Assembly: GCF_024397895.1 (NCBI RefSeq)
Contig: NZ_CP073346.1
Coordinates: 868,001 to 932,000 of the forward strand
From: Pseudomonas benzenivorans
GTDB taxonomy: Bacteria; Pseudomonadota; Gammaproteobacteria; Pseudomonadales; Pseudomonadaceae
DNA length: 64,000 nucleotides
Direction of reading: 5' to 3'
Under the pieces are notes generated by a model. The model did no database searches and was not told the origin of the DNA. It saw only the letters and a program-made list of their open reading frames with translations. The position numbers and the translations under genes were made by a program. Below, in pieces: positions 18,217-26,409 of this stretch (position 1 is the first letter of the stretch; each line of letters begins with the position of its first letter).

Positions 18217-18407
18217 GCGATTTCGCCTTCCATCCCGCCGCCTGCAGCGGTCGAACGCCACACAAGCAAGGGGCCTAGCGTTCCACCTATCGGAACAGCG
18301 CTCACGCTTTGGTCGCACAAGTGACCAAGCGCCTCTAATTTGACGACAGGTTTGCGTTACACTCGCCCGGCATCGACAACTACAAGAAAAAGCCGCGTGG
18401 GACTGCC

Positions 18408-19022
18408 ATGACCACACTCTGCACTGCCTTGCCAGAACAACTGAACCTGTTGCTGGTGGACGACCACCGCATCTTCCTCGACGGCCTGAGCCTGGCCCTC
18501 ACCCCGCTCTGCGCCGACCTGCGCGTGCAAGCCGCGCACAACGCCGCCGAGGCCGAAGACTGCCTGAGCCGGCAGGATTTCGACCTGATCCTGCTGGACC
18601 TGCGGCTGCCCGACCTGCCCGGCCTGGATCTGCTGCAGCGCTGGCAGCAGCAGGGACGCCTGACCCCGGTGGCCATCCTCAGCGCCAGCGACTCCAGCCT
18701 GGATGCCCAGGCCGCCCTGGCCGCCGGCGCCCTGGGCTTCATTCCGAAAAGCGCCAATGGCGACGACCTGCGCCAGGCCGTGACCCGCGTGCTGCTGGGC
18801 GAGACCTTGCCGTCGCCCGTGGCCGACAAACCCCAGCTCACGCCGCGACAGCAGGAGATTCTCCGTTTGCTGGCCGACGGTTTGCCGAACAAAGCCATCA
18901 GCCGCCAGCTGGGGGTCGCCGAGGACACCGTCAAGACGCACCTCAAAGCGCTGTTCCAGGAGCTCGAGGTGCATACCCGCACCGCCTGCGTCAGCGCGGC
19001 GCGCCAACGCGGCTGGCTCTGA
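18408..19022 (+). CDS. LuxR/NarL-family response regulator
   Basis: 204 residues. The receiver domain (13-125) has the acidic pair Asp18-Asp19 (LLVDDHRIFLDG), phosphoacceptor Asp64 (LILLDLRLPDLPG) and Lys114 (GFIPKSANG). A LuxR-type HTH spans about 140-204 (LTPRQQEILRLLADGLPNKAISRQLGVAEDTVKTHLKALF shortened here to its landmarks). It is convergent with the hybrid histidine kinase at the end of the lipase operon, 28 bases stop to stop, making that kinase its most likely partner. The upstream 190 bases hold its promoter, which I could not place with confidence. Confidence 0.92.
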   Translation: MTTLCTALPEQLNLLLVDDHRIFLDGLSLALTPLCADLRVQAAHNAAEAEDCLSRQDFDLILLDLRLPDLPGLDLLQRWQQQGRLTPVAILSASDSSLDAQAALAAGALGFIPKSANGDDLRQAVTRVLLGETLPSPVADKPQLTPRQQEILRLLADGLPNKAISRQLGVAEDTVKTHLKALFQELEVHTRTACVSAARQRGWL

Positions 19023-19050
19023 GCGCTCAAGCAGCGCGCCGCCCTGGGCG

Positions 19051-20850
19051 CTAGATTTCCGGAGTTGCCAGCCGCGCTGCTGGCTCGTGCGCTGACGCCT
19101 GCGGCATTAGCACGGCCAGAGCCTGACGCAGCCGCGCCGGCAACAGGGGTTTGCCCAGCAGGGTGACATGGGCCGGCACGCAGCGCTCCTGCAACTCCGG
19201 ACTGATGTCGGCGCTGATCAACAGCGCCGGCAGCATGCGACCGGCCGCCTCGCGCACGCGCTCGATGGCGCGCAGGCCATCCTCCACGGCGGCCAGGCGG
19301 TAATCGCTGATCAGCAGTTGCGGTTGCGCCTCATCCAGACAGCCGAGCGCCTCTTCCAGTCCGGCGCAGGCCCATACTTCGCACCCCCAGCGCTGCAGCA
19401 GCCCGCTCAGGGCCTCGCGTCCCGCGCCATCGTCCTCCAGCACCAGGATGCGTCCACGCAAGACCGCCGCGACCGCAGGCGGTGCTGACTGCTGCCCTGG
19501 GGCGGCCAGCGGCACCTGCACGCTGAAACGGGCCCCCTGCCCGGGGATGGAGTGCAGGCGCAACGGGTGCTCCAGCAGCGCGGTCAGCTGCTGCACGATG
19601 GCCAGCCCCAAGCCCAGGCCCTGCTCGGCATTGCGCCCGGGATTGTCCAGTTGGCGAAACTCCTCGAACACCTGGGCCTGTTCCTCCGGAGACAGACCGC
19701 GGCCGTCGTCGGCCACCTCCAGCAGCACTGAGCCGCCCTCCTCCCGAGCGGCGACCCAGACCCGCCGCGCCTGGGCATGGCGCAAGGCGTTGACCAGCAG
19801 GTTGCGCAGCACCCGCTCGAGCAGCAATGGATCGCTGCGCACCCAGAGCTCGGCGCAGCGCAATTGCAGGTCCACGCCCTGGGCCCTGGCCTCGTCTCGC
19901 GTTTCGCCCGCCAGACGCTCGAGCAGCGGGCGCAGGGCGAAGGCTTGCGGTTTGACCGGCACCCCGCCCGGCAGAGTCAGGCGGCTGTAATCCAGCAGTG
20001 ACTGCAGCAGGCGGCTGAGCTGCTCCACCGAGACTGCCAGACGCCCACTGACCTGGCGAATCGCCGGTTCCTGGCTCTGCTCGAGCAGATGCTGGGCGTA
20101 CAGGCCCATGGCGTTGAGCGGCTGGCGCAGGTCATGGCTGGCGGCGGCGAGCAGGCGCAGCTTACGCGCATCGTCGGCCACGGCGCGCTGCCGGGCCAGG
20201 TCGAGCAGACGCATGTTCAACCAGGCGCTGCGCTGGCCATGCTCCTGCAGATAGGCGCCACCACTGCCGAGCAAGTTGGCGCAGGTCAGAAACAGCCCCT
20301 GGAAGGCCAGCGTTGCCCCTGGCTCGGTCAACAACAATCCGAGCAACACATAGAGCAGGCAGAAGCCCCAGGCCGCCACACTGATGGCGCGAAACGACAC
20401 CCCCAGCAGCACATAGCCGAACAGCAGGATTAGGAACAGTCCGTCGTAGGGCATGCTCTGCCCCAGGGCCTCGCTCAGGTAGATCAGGGCCACCACGCAG
20501 GCGGCGTTGAGGGCATAGGCGCCGGTATAGGCGAGTTGAGTGCCGAACAAGGGGCTTTGCGCGCGGGCGCAGTAGGAGCAGGCCAGCAGGACGCCGCCAA
20601 TCCCCAGCAGGCGCAGCGGTACGATCGACAGGCTGACGTGCGGCGGCAGCAGGGCCAGGTCCAGGCCCACATAGATCAGCTGGAAGGCAATCGCGACGCC
20701 GCCGATCAGCCACAGGCGCCGGCGAATGCGCTGCACCCGGTGCTCGATGAAGCCCTGTTCCAGCGCCGCCATGAAGCGCAAGCGGTTGTGGCCGCGGCGC
20801 TGTTGCGCCAGCAGCAGGCGTTCCTCCTCCTGCAGATTCACAGGCAGCAC
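19051..20850 (-). CDS. Hybrid sensor histidine kinase with seven-helix membrane sensor
   Basis: About 599 residues; the start is uncertain (GTG 20850 used, no clear ribosome site; ATG at 20772 is an alternative). Residues 45-200 hold six or seven hydrophobic helices forming the input module. A cytoplasmic HisKA domain has His239 (ASHDLRQPLNAMG), the HATPase has NLLVNALRHA (N box), DDGRGLSPEE and GLGLGLAIV (G boxes). A C-terminal receiver contains LVLEDDGAGREAL and phosphoacceptor Asp in LLISDYRL (about residue 530). The gene follows the lipase foldase by 21 bases on the same strand, so it is probably co-transcribed with lipA-lif. Confidence 0.9.
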   Translation of the reverse strand: MLPVNLQEEERLLLAQQRRGHNRLRFMAALEQGFIEHRVQRIRRRLWLIGGVAIAFQLIYVGLDLALLPPHVSLSIVPLRLLGIGGVLLACSYCARAQSPLFGTQLAYTGAYALNAACVVALIYLSEALGQSMPYDGLFLILLFGYVLLGVSFRAISVAAWGFCLLYVLLGLLLTEPGATLAFQGLFLTCANLLGSGGAYLQEHGQRSAWLNMRLLDLARQRAVADDARKLRLLAAASHDLRQPLNAMGLYAQHLLEQSQEPAIRQVSGRLAVSVEQLSRLLQSLLDYSRLTLPGGVPVKPQAFALRPLLERLAGETRDEARAQGVDLQLRCAELWVRSDPLLLERVLRNLLVNALRHAQARRVWVAAREEGGSVLLEVADDGRGLSPEEQAQVFEEFRQLDNPGRNAEQGLGLGLAIVQQLTALLEHPLRLHSIPGQGARFSVQVPLAAPGQQSAPPAVAAVLRGRILVLEDDGAGREALSGLLQRWGCEVWACAGLEEALGCLDEAQPQLLISDYRLAAVEDGLRAIERVREAAGRMLPALLISADISPELQERCVPAHVTLLGKPLLPARLRQALAVLMPQASAHEPAARLATPEI

Positions 20851-20871
20851 CTTCGGCCTGCTGGCCTGAAT

Positions 20872-21942
20872 TCAAGGTTGAGAGCCGGCGCCTTCCTGCT
20901 CTTTGGCGGCAATCGCGTCATAGGTATCCACCCGGTGCAGTTCTGCTGCGCTGAACAGGCGCTGGCGCAAGCGCTGCTGCTCCTGTTGCCGATCCGCCGA
21001 ACTCAGGCCGCTGTCCTGTAGGCCCGCCAGTTCCTGGCGATAGGCCCCGTAGCGCTGCCGCCAGGCGCGATCGTTGCGTTGTTCGGTGAGCACCCGCTCG
21101 ACCGTGGGCGGATCATAGGCCAAGGCGAGCGACTGGCGCACCTGTTCCTCGCTGGCACCCTCGCGCCACAGCCGATCGCTCTCGGCCTGCTGGGCCAACG
21201 CCTGCTGCTGCCGTTCCTCGCTGGCGCGCAACGCTTCGGGCAGCTGGCTGCGCAAGCGTTCCTGGGCCTGGGCCTTGGCCTGATCGCCCAGGTCGTCGCG
21301 CGCGAGCAGCGCCAGGTTGTCCAGGGTATAGCGGGCATAGGCCTCTTCAGCGCCGAACAGGGCTTCCACCGCTGCGCTGGAAAAATGCGCACGGCGCAGT
21401 TGCGCAAGGCTATCAAACGCCTGCTGCAGGGTCGCCAACTGGGCCTGCGGTTGACTCTGCTGTTGCGCGCTCAGGGGCTGCTGCATCAAGGCCAGGCTGG
21501 CGCGTTTGTAGTCCAGGTAGTCGCCCAGCAACCCGATCAGCTGACCCAGTGCCGGCTCCTGCAAGCGGCTGCCGGCATCGGCCAGCAGCGCCTCCACCGA
21601 GCGGTCCAGCCCCACCTGGTCGACGGCACTGAGGAAATAATCGAAGTAGTCGCGCACCCCCAACCCCAACTGCAGGTTGCCGGCGCGGTCGGTCTTCAGC
21701 TCACCATCGACCTCGGTGTCGGCCATGCCCGGCACCAGCGGCTGCGCCTGTGCTGGCAGCGGCTGCACAGCCACGGGCGCTGGCAGCGCGACGGCAGCAG
21801 GCGCCGCCACGGCGCTGCGCTCGGCCATGGGCGCGACCGGCGGCGACGCAGGAATGGCCGGCCATTGCCAATACAGCACCAGCCCGGCAAGCGCGAGCAT
21901 CAGGAGGACCAGCGGAGCGATATAACGCACAGGCAGCGGCAT
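20872..21942 (-). CDS. lipB: Lipase-specific foldase (Lif, lipase chaperone)
   Basis: 356 residues. An N-terminal membrane anchor (APLVLLMLALAGLVLYW) is followed by an Ala/Pro-rich linker to about residue 75, then the helical folding domain. The Lif motif RxxFDYFLSAxGE reads RDYFDYFLSAV at 97-107, with the usual G/E positions altered to DQVG. Long helical repeats with QAL/LRSQLPEAL follow. It is an inner-membrane-anchored periplasmic steric chaperone that folds its partner lipase before type II secretion. Directly downstream (49 bases) of the lipase gene, its obligate partner. Confidence 0.94.
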   Translation of the reverse strand: MPLPVRYIAPLVLLMLALAGLVLYWQWPAIPASPPVAPMAERSAVAAPAAVALPAPVAVQPLPAQAQPLVPGMADTEVDGELKTDRAGNLQLGLGVRDYFDYFLSAVDQVGLDRSVEALLADAGSRLQEPALGQLIGLLGDYLDYKRASLALMQQPLSAQQQSQPQAQLATLQQAFDSLAQLRRAHFSSAAVEALFGAEEAYARYTLDNLALLARDDLGDQAKAQAQERLRSQLPEALRASEERQQQALAQQAESDRLWREGASEEQVRQSLALAYDPPTVERVLTEQRNDRAWRQRYGAYRQELAGLQDSGLSSADRQQEQQRLRQRLFSAAELHRVDTYDAIAAKEQEGAGSQP

Positions 21943-21991
21943 GGAAACTCCGGATGCGGGCGGTCGAGGCCGCCCGCGATGGTTTGCTGGA

Positions 21992-22918
21992 TCAGATGCC
22001 CTTGTTCTTCAGGCGGTTGGCGTGCTGGCGGTACAGCGACACCGGCTCCGTCCAGCCGCGAATACCGAACAGATGGTTGATCGCATCGACGTGGTTCATG
22101 CTGTAGCTGTCGCCAAGCACCTGGCCCAGGTAGGTGGAGCAGACGCCGACCAGGCCGTCGTTCTTCTCGCTGCCGAACACCAGGCCGGTGATGGCCAGGA
22201 ATGGGTCGACCACGTCGAGGACGTTGGTGTAGCTGGTGTTGCCAGTCCAGGAGTAGTAACGGATGTTGTTGCCGCGCACGTTGTGCACTTCGGTCGACTT
22301 GGCGCAGTAGCTGGCGTTGTTCACGCCCCAGGGGTGGCGGCCGTTGAGGGCGGCGGTGCCCGGCGTGGTCAGGGTGCCGAGCGCGGCCACGCCGTTCTGC
22401 GGATTGCTGCTACCGGACAACAGGTTGATCACCGTGCCGAGCGCCACGGCGATGGCATTGGCACCGCCTTCGATGAGGCCGTTCGCCGGGATTACCCCAC
22501 GGATCACGTCGGCAACCTTGGAGCCCTTGTTGACGCCGTTGATCGAGGTTACCGAGGCCACCAGGTCGGGACGCAGCGAGGCGGCCACACGGGAGGTCGG
22601 CGAACCCTGGCTGTGGCCCATCAGGTTGACCTTGCCGCCATTGGCCGTGGCCCACGGCACGATCTGCCGGGCCAGTTCGGCGCCGCGCTGCTCGCTGTCG
22701 TTGAGCGCCGCGACACTGGCGACATAGACCTTGGCGCCGTCGCGCTCGAGGTTCCAGGGAATGGTGTGGAAGTAATTGATAAGACCGCCGATGGTGTCGA
22801 AACCAGTGACGCCGTGCACCAGCACGATCGGGTACTTGGTCTTGGTGTAGTTGGCCTGGGCCTCGACGGCTCCGGCCAGGGCCAGTGCGGCCAGGGTAGT
22901 AGTGATGGCGCGACGCAT
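21992..22918 (-). CDS. lipA: Extracellular triacylglycerol lipase, family I
   Basis: 308 residues from ATG 22918, behind a TAAAGGAGG site; an in-frame ATG ten codons upstream is rejected. Signal peptide ends AQA at residue 22; mature protein starts NYTKTKYPIVLVHG, the family I hallmark with oxyanion-hole sequence VHGV. Triad: Ser103 in GHSQGSPTS, Asp254 in EKNDGLVGV and His276 in MNHVDAINHLFG. Cys205 and Cys260 match the conserved disulfide, and Asp278 the calcium site. The C-terminus (VSLYRQHANRLKN) is that of P. aeruginosa LipA. The elbow GHSQGS and the INGVNKGS segment differ from the common GHSHGG and GAPHKGS. Secreted by the type II route. Confidence 0.95.
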   Translation of the reverse strand: MRRAITTTLAALALAGAVEAQANYTKTKYPIVLVHGVTGFDTIGGLINYFHTIPWNLERDGAKVYVASVAALNDSEQRGAELARQIVPWATANGGKVNLMGHSQGSPTSRVAASLRPDLVASVTSINGVNKGSKVADVIRGVIPANGLIEGGANAIAVALGTVINLLSGSSNPQNGVAALGTLTTPGTAALNGRHPWGVNNASYCAKSTEVHNVRGNNIRYYSWTGNTSYTNVLDVVDPFLAITGLVFGSEKNDGLVGVCSTYLGQVLGDSYSMNHVDAINHLFGIRGWTEPVSLYRQHANRLKNKGI

Positions 22919-23040
22919 GGGTGCCTCCTTTATTTTTCTTGTGGGCATGCCGGGGGACTGCGTCCGGCGTCACGAGAGTCTATGAAGGAGAGGAACCGCG
23001 CCCCATCGCCCAGATGGGTGAGAAACGGCTCGGCGAAACT

Positions 23041-23592
23041 TCAAGGGCTGGAGGCGATGGCCTTCTCGACCGCGGCGATGAGTGCGGGATCATCGGGCTC
23101 GGTCTCGCTGGAGAAGCGGGCGAGCACCCTGCCCCGGCGATCGACCACGTACTTGGTAAAGTTCCAGCGCGGCTCGCGGCTCTGCACGGCCAGCTCCCTG
23201 AACAACGCAACGGCGCGCTCGCCCGTGACCGGCTGGGTTTCGCTCATGCTGAAGGTTACGCCGTAATTCACGTAACAAACCTTGGCGGTTTCCTGGGCGT
23301 CATCGGCTTCCTGGCGGAAGTCGTCCGACGGTACGCCGAGCACCTCGAAGCCCTGCCCCTTGAAGCGCTGGTACAGCGCCTCGAGGCCCTTGAATTGTGG
23401 CGTGAAGCCGCAGTAGCTGGCGGTATTGACGACCAGCAGCGGCTTGCCGGCGAACTGCCCGCACAGATCGATGCTGTCCTTGCTGCGCAATTTCGGCAGC
23501 TCGCCCTGCAGCAGGGCAGGACACTGCTCGGCCAGCACGGGCGAAGCCAGGGTGCCGGGCATCAGCACGATGACAAGGGGACGCAGCAGCAT
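23041..23592 (-). CDS. Exported glutathione-peroxidase family protein
   Basis: 183 residues. An N-terminal signal peptide ([21 protein letters not shown]) directs a thioredoxin-fold peroxidase to the periplasm. The active-site Cys61 lies in [16 protein letters not shown]; the Trp-Asn pair in [14 protein letters not shown] completes much of the family tetrad, while the Gln loop is altered ([12 protein letters not shown] replaces the usual CNQFGxQEP). The enzyme probably reduces peroxides using thioredoxin-like partners. Located between lipA promoter DNA and a small membrane gene, on the lipase strand but with its own start. Confidence 0.88.
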   Translation of the reverse strand: MLLRPLVIVLMPGTLASPVLAEQCPALLQGELPKLRSKDSIDLCGQFAGKPLLVVNTASYCGFTPQFKGLEALYQRFKGQGFEVLGVPSDDFRQEADDAQETAKVCYVNYGVTFSMSETQPVTGERAVALFRELAVQSREPRWNFTKYVVDRRGRVLARFSSETEPDDPALIAAVEKAIASSP

Positions 23593-23692
23593 GATCGTGG
23601 CCTCGAACCCAGATGGGGCGTTTAGGAACGCTACGCCCCAGGGCGGGTTCCGGCAACCGATTGCGCATCGCCCATTGCCGCGGGCCGGCGAC

Positions 23693-23812
23693 TCAGCAGA
23701 TGCCCACGCCCAGCTGCAGGAACGCCAGGCCGCCCTGATGCCAGCCCCACCAGATCAGCGCCAGCAGACCGCCGCCGAGCAGGGCCAGGCCGCCGCCGAG
23801 CCAGAGTCGCAT
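23693..23812 (-). CDS. 39-residue single-span membrane protein
   Basis: A short frame from ATG 23812 to TGA at 23693-23695. The product begins [20 protein letters not shown] and continues [19 protein letters not shown], i.e. one glycine-rich hydrophobic segment followed by a Trp/His turn. Its ATG lies two bases after the MFS transporter stop, the usual spacing of a coupled operon gene. Composition and position argue for a real small membrane protein, but there is no recognised family. It could modulate or stabilise the transporter; that is inference. Confidence 0.6.
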   Translation of the reverse strand: MRLWLGGGLALLGGGLLALIWWGWHQGGLAFLQLGVGIC

Positions 23813-23814
23813 GC

Positions 23815-25023
23815 TCACGCACCAACTCCGGCGCCCTGCAGGCGCGCCACCGGTTGCTCACGCACCGGCCAGTTCAGCGCCGCGGCCATCAGGCTGAGCC
23901 CAATGGAAATCTGCCAGACCAGGTCGTAGCTGCCGGTCTGGTCGTACAGGTAGCCACCCAGCCAGCCGCCGAGGAAGGCGCCGAGCTGGTGGAAGAGGAA
24001 GACGATGCCGCCGAGCATCGACAGGTTGCGCACGCCGAACAGGGTCGCCACCGTGCCATTGGTCAGCGGCACCGTGGACAACCACAGCAGACCCATGGCG
24101 ATGCCAAAGGCGTAGGCGCTCCACACCGTCAGAGGCACCATGATGAACACGGCGATCACCACACCCCGCGCCAGATACAGGGCGCTGAGCAGCCGCGGCT
24201 TGGCCATGCGCCCGCCCAGCCATCCGGCGATGTAGGTGCCGAATACGTTGAACAGGCCGACCAGGGCCAGCACCGTGGTGCCGACCAGCGCCGGCAGATG
24301 CTGATCCACCAGGTAGGCCGGCAGGTGCACGCCGATGAACACCACCTGGAAGCCGCAGACGAAAAAGCCCAGGGACAGCAGCCAGAAGCCCGAGTGCCCG
24401 GCGGCCTCGCGCAAGGCGTCGGCCAGACTCTGGTCGTGGCCCGCGCTGGGCGGCGGGTTGTCCTTGATCATCGCCGCCAAGGGCAGGATCAAGGCCACCA
24501 GCAGGCCCAGGGCGAGCAACGCCGCCGACCAGCCCAGCCAGCTGATCAGGCCCAGACTGCCGGGCAGCATGGCGAACTGGCCGAAGGAGCCTGCCGCCGC
24601 GGCGACGCCCATGGCCATGCTGCGCTTCTCCACCGGCACGGCGCGCCCCACCACCCCGAGCAGCACCGAGAAGGAGGTGCCGGACAGGCCGATACCGATC
24701 AGCAGGCCGGCGCTCAGGGACAACGTCCAGGCCGAGTCTGCCAGGCCCATCAGCCCCAGGCCGAGGGCGTAGAGCACGCCACAGACCACGATGGTGCGCT
24801 GGGCGCCGAAGCGGTCGGCCAGCGCACCGGTGAACGGCTGGGTCAGACCCCAGATCAGGTTCTGCAAGGCGATGGCGAAGGCGAACACCTCACGGCCCCA
24901 GCCAAACTCGGCGCTCATGGGCGCCAGGAACAGGCCGAAGCCGTGACGAATACCCAGTGACAACGCGAGGATCAGGGATGCCCCCAACAGAACCCAGCCA
25001 CTGGTGCGCCAAACCGAAGTCAT
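23815..25023 (-). CDS. MFS transporter (OFA/monocarboxylate-porter-like)
   Basis: 402 residues from ATG 25023, with AAGGA about 9 bases upstream. Twelve hydrophobic segments; the loop 2-3 motif is GALADRFGAQRTI and the symmetric loop 8-9 motif GWLGGRMAKPRLL. LSLGIRHGFGLFLAPMSAEFGWGREVF at the first helix resembles oxalate/formate-antiporter-type and monocarboxylate-porter-type MFS proteins found in Pseudomonas. Substrate not assignable. A 39-residue membrane protein follows immediately. Confidence 0.9.
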   Translation of the reverse strand: MTSVWRTSGWVLLGASLILALSLGIRHGFGLFLAPMSAEFGWGREVFAFAIALQNLIWGLTQPFTGALADRFGAQRTIVVCGVLYALGLGLMGLADSAWTLSLSAGLLIGIGLSGTSFSVLLGVVGRAVPVEKRSMAMGVAAAAGSFGQFAMLPGSLGLISWLGWSAALLALGLLVALILPLAAMIKDNPPPSAGHDQSLADALREAAGHSGFWLLSLGFFVCGFQVVFIGVHLPAYLVDQHLPALVGTTVLALVGLFNVFGTYIAGWLGGRMAKPRLLSALYLARGVVIAVFIMVPLTVWSAYAFGIAMGLLWLSTVPLTNGTVATLFGVRNLSMLGGIVFLFHQLGAFLGGWLGGYLYDQTGSYDLVWQISIGLSLMAAALNWPVREQPVARLQGAGVGA

Positions 25024-25514
25024 AAAAACAGTCCTTGCCGAGTCGCGACCCGGGTTATCGAGAAAATACCAGCCACGCCCGTGCAACGGCTCGAGCGGCT
25101 CCATCAGCAGCAATCTACGCGCCACAACACCAGGCTTGGCCCGGCGGGTGACGCCAGCCAGTGCCTGCCAGTCGAGCCTACGCACCGAGCATGATGGGCG
25201 ACATCGCGGCATAGGGCTATAAGCGCATCGTCGTAGCGCGCTCCCGCCGCAACTGGCAGGGCGCAACCGAGCGGGGTGGCGAGGGCGTGACAGCGTGGCG
25301 ACAGGTATACACCTCGATGCGCCTAGGCGGCAGCTACAGTTGCCGGACAATGTCACGCTACAGCTGGGCTCGGGGCAGGCAGGGAGTGCCACCGGGGCAT
25401 CCGCCTTGGCGGCCAGGCAGCCCGGGCAAGGGGGGCAAACGCTTCGCGCTGGTCCTCGGGGTGGCCACCCACCCGGCGCAAACCGTATCGACGCCCTCGC
25501 CGCGCTCGTGCCCC
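25024..25514. other. Gene-free spacer
   Basis: 491 bases between two minus-strand genes: it must hold the MFS promoter and the 3' end of the GFA transcript. Several open frames cross it on the plus strand but none has a ribosome site or a recognisable product. No inverted repeat with T-tract was seen. It is GC-rich throughout. Confidence 0.5.
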
Positions 25515-25907
25515 CTACTCCTCGAAACGTCCCGTAGGGTCCCGATCGCGCTCGTATCGTCTGGCGAGCGGAAACGCTGGCAACCAGGATTCGCGCCGGA
25601 TGACCCAGCTTTCGTAGGTCGGCATCAGCTGGTCAGGGGCATCCAGGGACCCCAGGTTCACTTCGATTTCATCTGCGGTGCGGGCAAACACGGACGAACC
25701 GCAACGGGGACAGAAAAACCGCCCGGCGTAGTCGCGTGTCTCGCCATCGATGGTCACCGCCTCCTGGGGGAACACTGCGGACGCGTGAAACAGGGCCCCG
25801 TGGTGCTTGCGGCAGTCGAGGCAGTGACAAAGACCGACCCGATAGGGGCGCCCCGACGCCACGATGCGCACGTTGCCGCACAGGCAGCCACCCGTGAATC
25901 GCTCCAT
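25515..25907 (-). CDS. GFA-family zinc protein (glutathione-dependent formaldehyde-activating-like)
   Basis: 130 residues from ATG 25907 behind an AGGAGGCG site. The GFA/CENP-V fold is marked by cysteines in GGCLCGNVRI, LCHCLDCRKHHGALFHAS and FFCPRCGSSVF, which bind structural and catalytic zincs. Members bind thiols; the name refers to the Paracoccus enzyme Gfa, whose reaction is likely spontaneous, so the physiological role here is open. Single gene. Confidence 0.9.
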   Translation of the reverse strand: MERFTGGCLCGNVRIVASGRPYRVGLCHCLDCRKHHGALFHASAVFPQEAVTIDGETRDYAGRFFCPRCGSSVFARTADEIEVNLGSLDAPDQLMPTYESWVIRRESWLPAFPLARRYERDRDPTGRFEE

Positions 25908-26315
25908 GCTGCGCCTCCTCTAAAATTGGGGCGGTCGGAGTATCTACGACACCCCCATAGAAAACGTCCGCCTGTTCGAGGGCAGGCGCCGTTGCCTCGC
26001 CTTGCACGACGCGACGCGACAAGGCCCGCGCCTCTCGCCGATGGCTAGCGCAAGGCAGGTCTTCCCGAGCGAGCCCCCGACGCACGTCCCCAGATGCTTG
26101 TGAAAAGAGTAGCTGGCCGGCTGCAGAGAGCCGCCTGCGGTCGCGCGTGACGGGCGGAGCGGTCCTGCACCATCACTGGCAACAGGCGAAACCCGGCCAA
26201 TCGGGGGACATTAGAGTTGGAAAAACAGATCAGTCCCCTTTTCGGGCTCTGACTTGCCCAGCAAAAGTCGGCAGGGGACGCCCAGGGGCCAGGACTGCCC
26301 ATTGGCGACGGCTTC
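25908..26315. other. Spacer with an inverted repeat of REP-like appearance
   Basis: 408 bases without a credible gene. Around 26202-26256 a GGGGAC and a GTCCCC block flank the AT-rich stretch AGTTGGAAAAACAGATCA, giving an imperfect palindrome next to a CCCCTTTT run. This resembles palindromic debris often left by REP/RAYT-type elements in Pseudomonas, but I cannot confirm membership. The minus-strand frame through it ends GKSEPEKGTDLFFQL, a phrase I associate with such debris. Confidence 0.4.
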
Positions 26316-26337
26316 GGCCACCTTCGGGTGGCCTTTT
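26316..26337 (+). terminator. Rho-independent terminator-like hairpin upstream of mdh
   Basis: Perfect 7-bp stem GGCCACC / GGTGGCC with a TTCG tetraloop, followed by TTTT. No plus-strand gene ends just before it, and it lies about 75 bases upstream of the malate dehydrogenase start. It could therefore end a short leader transcript (attenuator), mark the end of a lost gene, or insulate mdh from read-through. Confidence 0.65.
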
Positions 26338-26409
26338 CCCATTAACGGGCAATACTTTTCTTTATAGGTGGGCGTGATGCCGGTGGCGCGCGCCGCCGGG
26401 AGGTGTGAG

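Noticed and set aside
22919..23040. Searched for a sigma-54 promoter in front of lipA
   Set aside because: No TGGCAC-N5-TTGC match seen in the 120 bases between lipA and the peroxidase gene.
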